Origin: an uncultured Verrucomicrobiales bacterium
GTDB lineage: Bacteria > Verrucomicrobiota > Verrucomicrobiia > Verrucomicrobiales > Akkermansiaceae
Assembly: GCA_937901085.1 (NCBI GenBank)
Contig: CALCHQ010000127.1
Span: 1-57,079 of the forward strand
Direction: 5' to 3'
DNA length: 57,079 nt
Part shown: piece by piece, positions 24,089 through 31,966 of the stretch
Layout of the letters: each line of letters opens with the position of its first letter
Numbering within the stretch: position 1 is the first letter of the stretch
Position numbers and translations under genes: made by a program
Notes under the pieces: generated by a model
Databases searched by the model: none
The model's input: the letters and a program-made list of their open reading frames with translations, nothing else
Told to the model about the DNA's origin: nothing

Positions 24089-24714
24089 TTCCAGATTCGT
24101 TTTTTCACCTTGTGCCAGACAGGAGAAAGACAGCGTCCAACAGCAAAGGACAACAAAGACGCAACGGAGTACAGGGCAATTTTCTCCACCTTGTGATGCC
24201 TCTTACGCGGGAGCGAATTTTCTCGAACCTCCTCGTACATCAGCTCCGGGCCAGGCTCTGCATCAGCGTTCAGCTCCGTCTGCAGAATCAGCTCAACAGA
24301 TTGGACAAGAGCCTGCCAGTGCATGTCAAAATCCTCCCCGGCGATGTAATGCTTTGTAATTTCAGGCCAGTAGTGAACTTCCTCTACCGGGACATCATTC
24401 CTGTATGCTGTCTCAAAGGCCAACGCCTCTTGCGCGGTGATTCCCTCCACGCAGATATTGAGATAAACAGCACGCCCGACCAAGTCTTCCTCACCGACTA
24501 TATACAGGCAGCGTGCCACTGCACAATAACTGCCGTCAGCACACTTCATGCGGCCTACCTGCTCTTTGCTGCGAGAGCGTAGCAACATGTTGCAAGCCTG
24601 GCATGCATAAGGAGAAGGCGCACCCTCAGCATACCCTGATTCCGGCAACGGACACTTCCAGTTGAAATCCCTGGAAACTCCGGCAGACTGAACATACACT
24701 TTTCTTTTCATCAT
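24085..24714 (-). CDS. Tail-anchored accessory protein A of the GTPase operon (paralogue of next gene upstream)
   Basis: A 209-aa protein with a conserved soluble domain (1-145) and a single hydrophobic segment near the C-terminus (about 181-198) followed by a basic tail. It shares ordered motifs with the neighbouring 254-aa protein: YVQSAGVSRDFNWK, AVYLNICVE, VHYWPEITKHY and DFDMHW. This shows an old tandem duplication. An extra CQAC pair and several Cys are unique to this copy. The ATG overlaps the previous stop by 4 bp. The family is unnamed to me; a GTPase adaptor or sensor role is inferred from context only. Confidence 0.6.
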   Translation of the reverse strand: MMKRKVYVQSAGVSRDFNWKCPLPESGYAEGAPSPYACQACNMLLRSRSKEQVGRMKCADGSYCAVARCLYIVGEEDLVGRAVYLNICVEGITAQEALAFETAYRNDVPVEEVHYWPEITKHYIAGEDFDMHWQALVQSVELILQTELNADAEPGPELMYEEVRENSLPRKRHHKVEKIALYSVASLLSFAVGRCLSPVWHKVKKRIWK

Positions 24715-25475
24715 TGCTCCTGTTTTAACGTTATGTCCGCTTCAGCACCATTCGCAGCAGGTGCCTCCCTGTGCCCGCTCTGGCAAGAGTCACCCAGCGC
24801 TATAAAAAGGATAAACAAAGCCGCTGCTATGTATAGAGAGCTTAAATCCATCGTATCGCGTGATTGCGCTTCACTGGAGTGCGGTTTTGTCCACTCTGCC
24901 TTTAGCTCAAACTTTTTCGTCTGCTGCACCTTGAGCACCACTCCATTCGCGGAAGATAAGCAATATTGCGTCAGGGATTCAGCCAGTTGCTCCGGGGTTT
25001 CGCAAAGCATTTCCACAGGGGCGATACGTTCTCCCAGAGCGCGGGACGCGATACGATTCATGGACGTATACAGAGACTCCCACTTCATGTCAAAATCGCC
25101 CCCTTCCGGTCGATAATGCTGAGCTACCTCAGGCCAGTAATGCAAACCATTCTGGGGCTTATCATTCAGATAAGAAACGGCCAGCGCGCGGAGCTGAGAT
25201 TCGCTCAAATCTTCTATGTACAGATTCAAATAGATGGGACGGTCATTCGCATCGCGCACATCCGGTGCTATATATACAGAACGTACCACCAGGCAATACC
25301 CGTACTCCTCCGTTTTTGCTGCAATGAGTGCGCAGCTTCCGGCAAACGGGCTGAGCCCTCGGTACAACGCAATCGCCTCTGCTGAGGGAGATTGCCCCAG
25401 CCCGTCACCCTTTACAGAGTCTGTTTTCCAATTAAAATCCTGCTCTATGCCGGCAGACTGAATATATATTTTCAT
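24711..25475 (-). CDS. Tail-anchored accessory protein B of the GTPase operon (paralogue)
   Basis: A 254-aa protein beginning YIQSAGIEQDFNWK and carrying the same motif order as its paralogue: PIYLNLYIE, LHYWPEVAQHY, DFDMKW. After a linker, a hydrophobic segment at about 213-228 gives a C-terminal membrane anchor, followed by a short acidic tail. An AAGGAGG site inside the end of the GTPase gene, 10 nt before ATG 25475, supports the start and tight coupling to the GTPase (1-nt gap). Function unknown. Confidence 0.6.
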   Translation of the reverse strand: MKIYIQSAGIEQDFNWKTDSVKGDGLGQSPSAEAIALYRGLSPFAGSCALIAAKTEEYGYCLVVRSVYIAPDVRDANDRPIYLNLYIEDLSESQLRALAVSYLNDKPQNGLHYWPEVAQHYRPEGGDFDMKWESLYTSMNRIASRALGERIAPVEMLCETPEQLAESLTQYCLSSANGVVLKVQQTKKFELKAEWTKPHSSEAQSRDTMDLSSLYIAAALFILFIALGDSCQSGHREAPAANGAEADITLKQEQ

Positions 25476-25476
25476 C

Positions 25477-26559
25477 TTAAGCTTCCTCCTTTTTCTTCTC
25501 GCTCAGGATCCAGTAATGCTGCCCCTCAAGCATTTCTTTCTTATTAAATTGATTCAATGTATCAGAAAGGGCTTTCTCGGCCAGGCCGTTCGGGCTCAGG
25601 CCGAGCATGATTTTCAATTTTCCGCCCAAGCTTTCATTTGCGGTTTGTAGCGATTTTACAATGGACTCACAGGCATGTTCCAACGCGAGGCGCAGGGGCA
25701 CGTTGCAATTTTCGGGGGCATAATCGCCCACCACCTTATAGCGTTCCCTACAGTTGCTGGTGTCCTCATCTTCGAACGAGTCAAACTCAACCCCACCCAA
25801 GGTGTGCACATACGTCAGCTCCGCCGGCATGCCGATATTTTCCATGCCCTTGATTAACCCGCGATACCCGGGCTTGTACTCCTTGAAGCACTCCACAAGC
25901 TTTTCATGCTTCCCTCTGTACTTCTCACAACGGGATAACACGAAGACCACTTTGTGACCACTGTCGCGCAACTGCTGTAAATAGCCGTCATTGTTGTACC
26001 ATCCGGCAATCTTCGTCGGCTGGTTGAACCGCTGAAACAGCTTCTTCTCACCGGCTGGGTCTTCCATAAACGAGGGCGTATTGACACAAAGCAAACTGAC
26101 GGTTGACTGCGACAACAAACGCCGGACCTCTTTCGTACGTTCAGCCGCATCCTGGGCCGTCCCCATTGTTGTATACCATCCCCCCGGAAGGTCCACGATT
26201 CTGACAGGAAAGCAAAAACGTTTCTGTTTGCCTTTCCTTGAGTAGTTGGCCAGGAGCTCCATATCAAAGTAAGAGATATCATCGGTTTTCTGAATACCTG
26301 CTATGCCTTTGAAATTCCCGGTTGTTCCTTCCAGGCTTGTTTTCATCTGATCCCGGAGCTTGGTAAGATTGTCTGCCGTATCACCGATGGGGTAGAAAAA
26401 GCCGCTCAGGCCCCATTCGTCAATCTGCTCTATCATGGAAGCCACAAGCGAAGTCTTACCGACACCCTTGCTTCCTACCAGCAGCACCTGAATATCGGTA
26501 TCGCACCTGTAGTGCGTAATGCCGGTCTGCGGATCCTTACCTGTTTCTATCAGATTCAT
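25477..26559 (-). CDS. P-loop GTPase of a GTPase-centred conflict-type system
   Basis: A 360-aa soluble NTPase. The Walker A/G1 is GSKGVGKTS (29-37), a DxxG-type G3 is VDLPGG, and a G4-like VLSRCEKY follows a strong beta strand. A long insert lies between G1 and G3. It is not dynamin-like in length. Layout and partners recall the TRAFAC-type GTPases described in GTPase-centred conflict systems; this placement is inference. It lies 11 nt after the LRAT gene and 1 nt before the accessory protein gene, so it is probably their nucleotide-dependent switch. Confidence 0.75.
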   Translation of the reverse strand: MNLIETGKDPQTGITHYRCDTDIQVLLVGSKGVGKTSLVASMIEQIDEWGLSGFFYPIGDTADNLTKLRDQMKTSLEGTTGNFKGIAGIQKTDDISYFDMELLANYSRKGKQKRFCFPVRIVDLPGGWYTTMGTAQDAAERTKEVRRLLSQSTVSLLCVNTPSFMEDPAGEKKLFQRFNQPTKIAGWYNNDGYLQQLRDSGHKVVFVLSRCEKYRGKHEKLVECFKEYKPGYRGLIKGMENIGMPAELTYVHTLGGVEFDSFEDEDTSNCRERYKVVGDYAPENCNVPLRLALEHACESIVKSLQTANESLGGKLKIMLGLSPNGLAEKALSDTLNQFNKKEMLEGQHYWILSEKKKEEA

Positions 26560-26570
26560 ATGAATGTTCT

Positions 26571-27695
26571 TTATGCGCTTTCAATAATTTCCTTCAGCTC
26601 ATTGAAATGAGCATGTTTGTTCTTGACCGGGCCTACCACGATATCCTGTGGCCTGGTCAACTCCAGCAGCGCATTTGCGACAGCAGCAACCAGAGCCCCG
26701 AGGCCAGGCAGAGGCGCTACTCCCAGCAGCTTCTGAAGTGCCTTTATGGAATTGTCGATGACCTGACAGGATGCGCGGCGATTCTCCCGACATGCACGCG
26801 AGAAATGCTCACAATTATTTAGGAACAAATTATATTTCCCCCAATACCCGGGCTCTCTTCCTTCCCTGGCAAACACCCAGACAGCCCTGTTCCGCGTATA
26901 AAGGCGCTCCTGAACCTCAGCCTGTTCGTTTTGCCCCGCAGCAGTCCCGCCAGGCGGGGTGTTATCCGTAGTATCCATGAATTTGGTGAACAAATCGGCT
27001 CTGATATGGTGTGCGGAAAAATGAATGACTCGCCCACGTTCTATCAGGATTCCATGATGCTCCACCTGAGGGAGATTTGCATCCTTCGGAATTCTGGTTT
27101 TCAAGAAGTTCAAGGACTTTTGCAAGATTGAAATACGATATTTTTCCATTGGTTTTGTAGCGTTCTGTTTCGCTTCATTCAACGCCACGCACGTTTGGTC
27201 CAGGATAAAACCGCTATCGACGATGAGGGGAGTCCACCAATGCTGACCACTTGCAGGAACATACCGGGCAAACAGGTCCTCAGCCTTCTCTCCAGTGATG
27301 CATTCGTCCACAAAATCATCACCAGGGAAACTACGAAGATCATCAGTCAGGTTGTCCACCCTCTCCTCTGCCCGCTGCAGGGTTGCGTTTAAATCCAGGT
27401 TGGAATCTGCCGCGTAGGTGTAGAAGTGCGCAATCTGCAGCATATCCACCGGAAAGCGGTTGATCTGAAAAAGAGGCTTATTCCAATCATACGAAACGGG
27501 CATTTGCATAATGAGCGTGTCTGCCTCCTCTGCGCGAATGGCAAAGCGGATATCTGAAGGCAAGCCACCATTACTCAACCGGTCGGGGGAGGCTACCGCC
27601 ACCAGGGCCGTTCCGGGTGCCAGCTTCTTCACCTCTCCGGCTGAAAGCGCGCGCAGCTCCTTATCTCTGAAGTCCTTTAAAAAGTCACCTAACAT
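26571..27695 (-). CDS. LRAT-like (permuted papain-fold) protein, candidate lipid acyltransferase/hydrolase
   Basis: A 374-aa protein. The N-terminal ~200 residues are of unknown fold. The domain from about 205 to 310 has the LRAT/PLAAT signature: H213 in EHHGILIE, a second His H225 in GRVIHFSA exactly 12 residues later (the spacing of His60 and His72 in LRAT), and nucleophile C295 in LNNCEHFSR. LRAT and PLAAT enzymes move or hydrolyse acyl chains of phospholipids; bacterial members are poorly studied, and some permuted papain-fold relatives are peptidases. A hydrophobic segment at about 313-337 could sit in a membrane. It starts 5 nt after the 821-aa dynamin gene. Likely catalytic effector of the operon, by inference. 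Confidence 0.78.
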   Translation of the reverse strand: MLGDFLKDFRDKELRALSAGEVKKLAPGTALVAVASPDRLSNGGLPSDIRFAIRAEEADTLIMQMPVSYDWNKPLFQINRFPVDMLQIAHFYTYAADSNLDLNATLQRAEERVDNLTDDLRSFPGDDFVDECITGEKAEDLFARYVPASGQHWWTPLIVDSGFILDQTCVALNEAKQNATKPMEKYRISILQKSLNFLKTRIPKDANLPQVEHHGILIERGRVIHFSAHHIRADLFTKFMDTTDNTPPGGTAAGQNEQAEVQERLYTRNRAVWVFAREGREPGYWGKYNLFLNNCEHFSRACRENRRASCQVIDNSIKALQKLLGVAPLPGLGALVAAVANALLELTRPQDIVVGPVKNKHAHFNELKEIIESA

Positions 27696-27700
27696 AGCTT

Positions 27701-30151
27701 TCAGTCTTCCACAAGTTCATCGTTCACCAGAATATCCAATTGGCGGGAGGCCTCCTGCATTTTTTCGAGTTCGGCCTGCAGCTCATTCAACGAGTGGATG
27801 CGTGAATCCAGCTGAGCTGCAGTGGCGCGGGCAGCCTCTCTGGCCCGGTGCAACTCAAGTTGCCGAGTTTTGACTTGATCATCCAGCATACTGGCGACTG
27901 TACTATATGTATCCCACATCTGCTGGAGGGGGCCTTTCGGTTCATCTTTCCGGTAGAGCACGCCCTGGTCCAACACTTCCTTCATCCCTTCCAGGATGGT
28001 GTCCCACACCTGGTTTACTGCATTTTCAGCACGTTCCCAATTACTATTCATTCCTGGAAGCAGTGACCACAATAAGGCAGACACATTCCCCTGCCGGATA
28101 TTTTCCATGATATCACCACCCCATCCTTTGATGTTGCAGCGTGCCGCGTTATTATCCGCCCCTACGTGTTCTACCAGTTTCCGGGGAAGCTGCTTGTCAT
28201 CGTAAGCTTCACAAAGAGACTCATAACGACGGGCCGCCATCTTGTATGCCTCCGTCTGGCAGAATTCATTAGCTATCACGCGGCACAGCTGGTGCAGAGC
28301 CCCGCGCAACTGCTCGATGAGCAGGTTATTGAAAGTCACAATGATTTCAGCATTGGCAGGAGCCCAGGGTTCTTTCAAACTTCCAAGGTTATCATAAGGC
28401 CCCACAAAATTCGTGGTGGTCAGACCGATAATATCCGTCTTGCGATCCTCCAAGGCCTGTTGCAACTTCTTACAATAGAGCTTCGACAAATCCTCTGCGG
28501 ATTGCTTAATCTGACGGTGTATACCCTCCTTCACCTTTTTCATTTCCGCCTCAAACTTCTGGTACTCCTTTTCAAGCTCCTCAAGGTTGTCCGCTCCTCC
28601 GTTTCGCTGCTTCTGAAGAGTCTCCAGTTCTTTACTGATGAGCTTGCTCGTTTCATCCAGAACTGAGACGAGCAAGCCGGAGCCTTTACGCCGAAGCAGG
28701 CTCTTTTTCTTCCTTGCCAGAATTTGGCGTCTGACACTTTTCACAAAGGCTGGAATTCCGCTTAATTCCTCCAGCGCGTTGTAGTCAGTGAACACCTCAT
28801 CGCAAACGGTGCGCTTGAAATCTGCCAATGTCTTGCCGGGGGTGAATAAGTTGGGCTGGGTGAATGAGCTCAGGAATTTCCCCAGTGTTCCTTCCAGAAA
28901 CATACGCCGGTTGTCATCATTGCACAAGCAATCGGCAGCCTCCAGCTCCCGGTCTATAGCCGCTGCACTGGCGAGACTAAGGCAGCCACTATCCAGAGCG
29001 CATAACTCGGACGTGCGCAACGCGAGTCCGGCATGAAAATCGTAGAACGGCGGGTTCTGGTATCCCTGTTGGTCCAGAACCTGCAAGGACTCCCGTTTGT
29101 TTTCCTGCCATTGGGCAGCAGACATGCGCAAATTGGCACCGAAGAAGATTTTATCATCTGAACCAGCCTCCGTGCACCGGGAAACATTGTTGCAATCATC
29201 TACTGAGATACTCTTATCTCCGCTGAACAGATACAAAATGGCATCAGATTCCCGCATGCACTGTGCGGCAATATCGGAATCCCATTTGCTTGCTGAAAGG
29301 CCGGGAGAATCAATGAGGCAACAACCGAGCTGCCGCAAGCGGGCTGAATCGATGTGGTACTCAACGGAATGAATGAAGACAAAGCTTACATCACCCCGAG
29401 TGAACCCTGATTGCCAGTTGCTGTCGTGTGCCTCCTTCCACCGTTGCTGCCAGGAGCGGGGATAGGAGGACAGCCGGATCACCGTCTCCAGAGAATCATA
29501 TCGCTGCGCCCGCTCAGGTTGTGAAATAGCCTCCCGGAAATCAGGGTAAAACCACGCAATCAAAAGAGCCATGCGCGCCTGGTCAATAATCATGGCATTC
29601 TGCCCGGGATTTTCCAGTGCCTTCCTGGCAATATCCGCTAACCGGTGGCGAGCCTCATCGCAATCCAGGTCTATATCTTCCGTCGTCACATAACGCCATG
29701 AGCTATTGATACGGCCATTCTCATGCCTTGCCTGCATATAATGCGGCACGACCCACTCACCCAGCGAAGCCAGCAGCTCATCGGGCGTGCGCCACCTCAC
29801 AATGGCGTATTCCGCCCCCCCTTCCTGCACCGGTAGTGCCACAATGCGGGCTGCGCTCGTAGGGGTACCGCCATTGCCTGGGCCAATGGGAGAAAGCTCG
29901 CGTCCCCCGCACAGGTAACTGAACAGGGTTGACTTCCCGTTCTGGAAGCCCCCCGTCAGGACAAGGTTGAAACGATCCTGCCGCAGCTTTTCACCCAGGG
30001 GGGTGAGCTGCGGCGGCTCAAACTCCGGCAGCGCAGAAGCGCACCGCCTCAGTAAAGTATCTGCAGCTTCCATCTGAGCTGCGATTTTTTCACGCAGCTC
30101 ATCATATTGCCGCATTGCCGATGAGCTAAAATCCATATGATTCGGGAGCAT
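27701..30151 (-). CDS. Dynamin-like GTPase C (816 aa)
   Basis: Large GTPase with G1 GGFQNGKS (67-74), G2 Thr in GGTPTSA, and G3 DSPG (281-284), then a long helical stalk with coiled coil around 495-545. Another coiled-coil region near the C-terminus (LHRAREAARATAAQLDSR onward) follows. No clear transmembrane helix. The start ATG at 30151 lies 1 nt after the previous stop (TAG-T-ATG); an upstream in-frame TTG at 30166 and ATG at 30136 are alternatives. Bacterial dynamin-like proteins usually act in pairs on membranes. The insert between G2 and G3 is large (about 180 residues). Confidence 0.8.
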   Translation of the reverse strand: MLPNHMDFSSSAMRQYDELREKIAAQMEAADTLLRRCASALPEFEPPQLTPLGEKLRQDRFNLVLTGGFQNGKSTLFSYLCGGRELSPIGPGNGGTPTSAARIVALPVQEGGAEYAIVRWRTPDELLASLGEWVVPHYMQARHENGRINSSWRYVTTEDIDLDCDEARHRLADIARKALENPGQNAMIIDQARMALLIAWFYPDFREAISQPERAQRYDSLETVIRLSSYPRSWQQRWKEAHDSNWQSGFTRGDVSFVFIHSVEYHIDSARLRQLGCCLIDSPGLSASKWDSDIAAQCMRESDAILYLFSGDKSISVDDCNNVSRCTEAGSDDKIFFGANLRMSAAQWQENKRESLQVLDQQGYQNPPFYDFHAGLALRTSELCALDSGCLSLASAAAIDRELEAADCLCNDDNRRMFLEGTLGKFLSSFTQPNLFTPGKTLADFKRTVCDEVFTDYNALEELSGIPAFVKSVRRQILARKKKSLLRRKGSGLLVSVLDETSKLISKELETLQKQRNGGADNLEELEKEYQKFEAEMKKVKEGIHRQIKQSAEDLSKLYCKKLQQALEDRKTDIIGLTTTNFVGPYDNLGSLKEPWAPANAEIIVTFNNLLIEQLRGALHQLCRVIANEFCQTEAYKMAARRYESLCEAYDDKQLPRKLVEHVGADNNAARCNIKGWGGDIMENIRQGNVSALLWSLLPGMNSNWERAENAVNQVWDTILEGMKEVLDQGVLYRKDEPKGPLQQMWDTYSTVASMLDDQVKTRQLELHRAREAARATAAQLDSRIHSLNELQAELEKMQEASRQLDILVNDELVED

Positions 30152-30152
30152 A

Positions 30153-31949
30153 CTATACTTTTTCAACCCAGGTTCGTACGGAGTTTATGCCATTCTGAAG
30201 ACGCAATTTCTCATCTGAGCTCATCTGCGCACAGCTCTCACCGCCGGCATCACCAAGGGCACCATTCAGCTCCGGATTTTCCAACAGCTCCGCCTGCAAG
30301 GCGGCCAGGCATTTGCCAAACTGAGAATCCAGTCTGGTTTCGATATCGGTTCGCATTGAGACCAGCGCTTTTTTCACCATATCAATCACCTTCACCTTCA
30401 CAATCTCAGACGCTATCTCGGCAGGGAGAATCTTTTTCAGGAAACTGATTTTCCCTGCAAGCATGCGCGCAGGAATATCCAGATACCAAGGCAGAGGCGA
30501 TGTAGCCACCACGAGGACATAATCCAGCGCGGTCACCAACCACCCGGGTATTTTGGCCAGGAAACCCAGATTCAGATTCACCTCCCCCGCATCCGTTCCC
30601 ATGTTCAGTTTTTTCCGCAAATCCAATTCATACCTGGCGCCTATCTTCCTGACATCTGTTTGAAAATCCAGAGTCAGCAGCTCCATGCGCCCAGCAATAT
30701 GGGACGCGAAAGATTGCTGCATCGTTTCTATCACATTCCAGACACCACCTAATTGTCCGGCGTTAGCCAGATCTTCCTCGCATTTCTTCTGCAGCTCCTC
30801 GAGCATTGTTCCGACTGCCTGTTTGTATACGAGTTGTGCCTTGCGAATATCACTCAGCAGATCTCCCACCACTGACTCATACTCCATCTTCTTACGCAGT
30901 AGCGTTTTATGGCGTTCCGCCATTTGCTCTGCACTTTTATCCACAGTGGAAAGCTTGCTTTCCATCGCAATCAGCAGCCTCTCAAGCAGAGGCTTCAATT
31001 CACGGGCAACACGAGCCATGCGCCCCGGAGCCACCTCGTTTTGAATAAAGTTCTCCAAGGTTGACTTCATGCGTGCATTCATTTCAGCACCACCGTCTGC
31101 AACAGCCTCAGCCGGGCAGGCGGCTGCCGCCGTGGCCGCATGGCCGAAACGTCGGCGTAAACCACCGGACGGAGTTCCGGGAGCAATGGCGGCAGTCTCC
31201 GAACGGAAAAGCCCGCGTTGCGTAGGTGCTGCAAAATGGAACGCAGAGCAGCGGGCGGAAATACTTTCATTGCCCAGCTGCGCCTCTATTTCTCGCCGCA
31301 CTTCCTCTACCTGCCAGGGTGCCTGGGTGGGTTCGGCAGTCAGCACCACATGTAAGGGGAATTTCTGCAACTGATTTCCGCTGAATGAACGGATGCTTTC
31401 CAGCTCACTCATACTCAGCGTTGCAGCGCGGGTCACATAGATAATACCATCCGCCGACCGGGCCTCTCCCTCAGTGCTCCGCATGACACTGGCATTGGTC
31501 GTATTGAGTCCGGGGGTATCCACAATCGTTATACCCTCCGGCAACACCCCAGGTATGCTTAGTTCTATGTAGCTGAATTGCTCGGCAAGCGCGGCGCGGG
31601 CTTTATCATTTGGTGCTGTTATATAACCTGCGAGAGTGTCTGCGTCCACCTCAGCCAGATCCACGGCTGCCTGTTTTTCTCCGGGTTTGTAGGCAAGCAT
31701 TCTCAATGCACCTTCGCGGATGCGAGTGGGCACAGCCGTGGCTTCCTTATACTCGACTGGCAGGAGGTCTTTTTTCAAAAATACCCGGTTGATGAGCGTT
31801 GACTTGCCGGTCTTGAAATCGCCCATGACAACAATCTTGAGGCCGGAGCGATGTATATCATCCTTCAGCGCAGAAAGACGCAGAGCCAATGTCGGCGAAA
31901 ACGCCTTTGCCAGCAAAATCGATTCAGTCAGAATTTCCTCCATCTTCAT
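30153..31949 (-). CDS. Dynamin-like GTPase B (598 aa) with hydrophobic paddle-like region
   Basis: Compact dynamin-family protein: G1 GDFKTGKS (43-50), G2 in ATAVPTRI, G3 VDTPGLNTTN (144-147 DTPG), and a weak G4 at VVLTAEPTQ. A helical bundle follows. A hydrophobic stretch GWLVTALDYVLVVATSPLPW near residues 465-485 is a candidate membrane-insertion paddle, as in other bacterial dynamin-like proteins. Thought to bind and deform the inner membrane in a GTP-dependent way. It lies between two other dynamin genes. Confidence 0.82.
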   Translation of the reverse strand: MKMEEILTESILLAKAFSPTLALRLSALKDDIHRSGLKIVVMGDFKTGKSTLINRVFLKKDLLPVEYKEATAVPTRIREGALRMLAYKPGEKQAAVDLAEVDADTLAGYITAPNDKARAALAEQFSYIELSIPGVLPEGITIVDTPGLNTTNASVMRSTEGEARSADGIIYVTRAATLSMSELESIRSFSGNQLQKFPLHVVLTAEPTQAPWQVEEVRREIEAQLGNESISARCSAFHFAAPTQRGLFRSETAAIAPGTPSGGLRRRFGHAATAAAACPAEAVADGGAEMNARMKSTLENFIQNEVAPGRMARVARELKPLLERLLIAMESKLSTVDKSAEQMAERHKTLLRKKMEYESVVGDLLSDIRKAQLVYKQAVGTMLEELQKKCEEDLANAGQLGGVWNVIETMQQSFASHIAGRMELLTLDFQTDVRKIGARYELDLRKKLNMGTDAGEVNLNLGFLAKIPGWLVTALDYVLVVATSPLPWYLDIPARMLAGKISFLKKILPAEIASEIVKVKVIDMVKKALVSMRTDIETRLDSQFGKCLAALQAELLENPELNGALGDAGGESCAQMSSDEKLRLQNGINSVRTWVEKV

Positions 31950-31966
31950 AGCTGCAAGCCTCCAAA

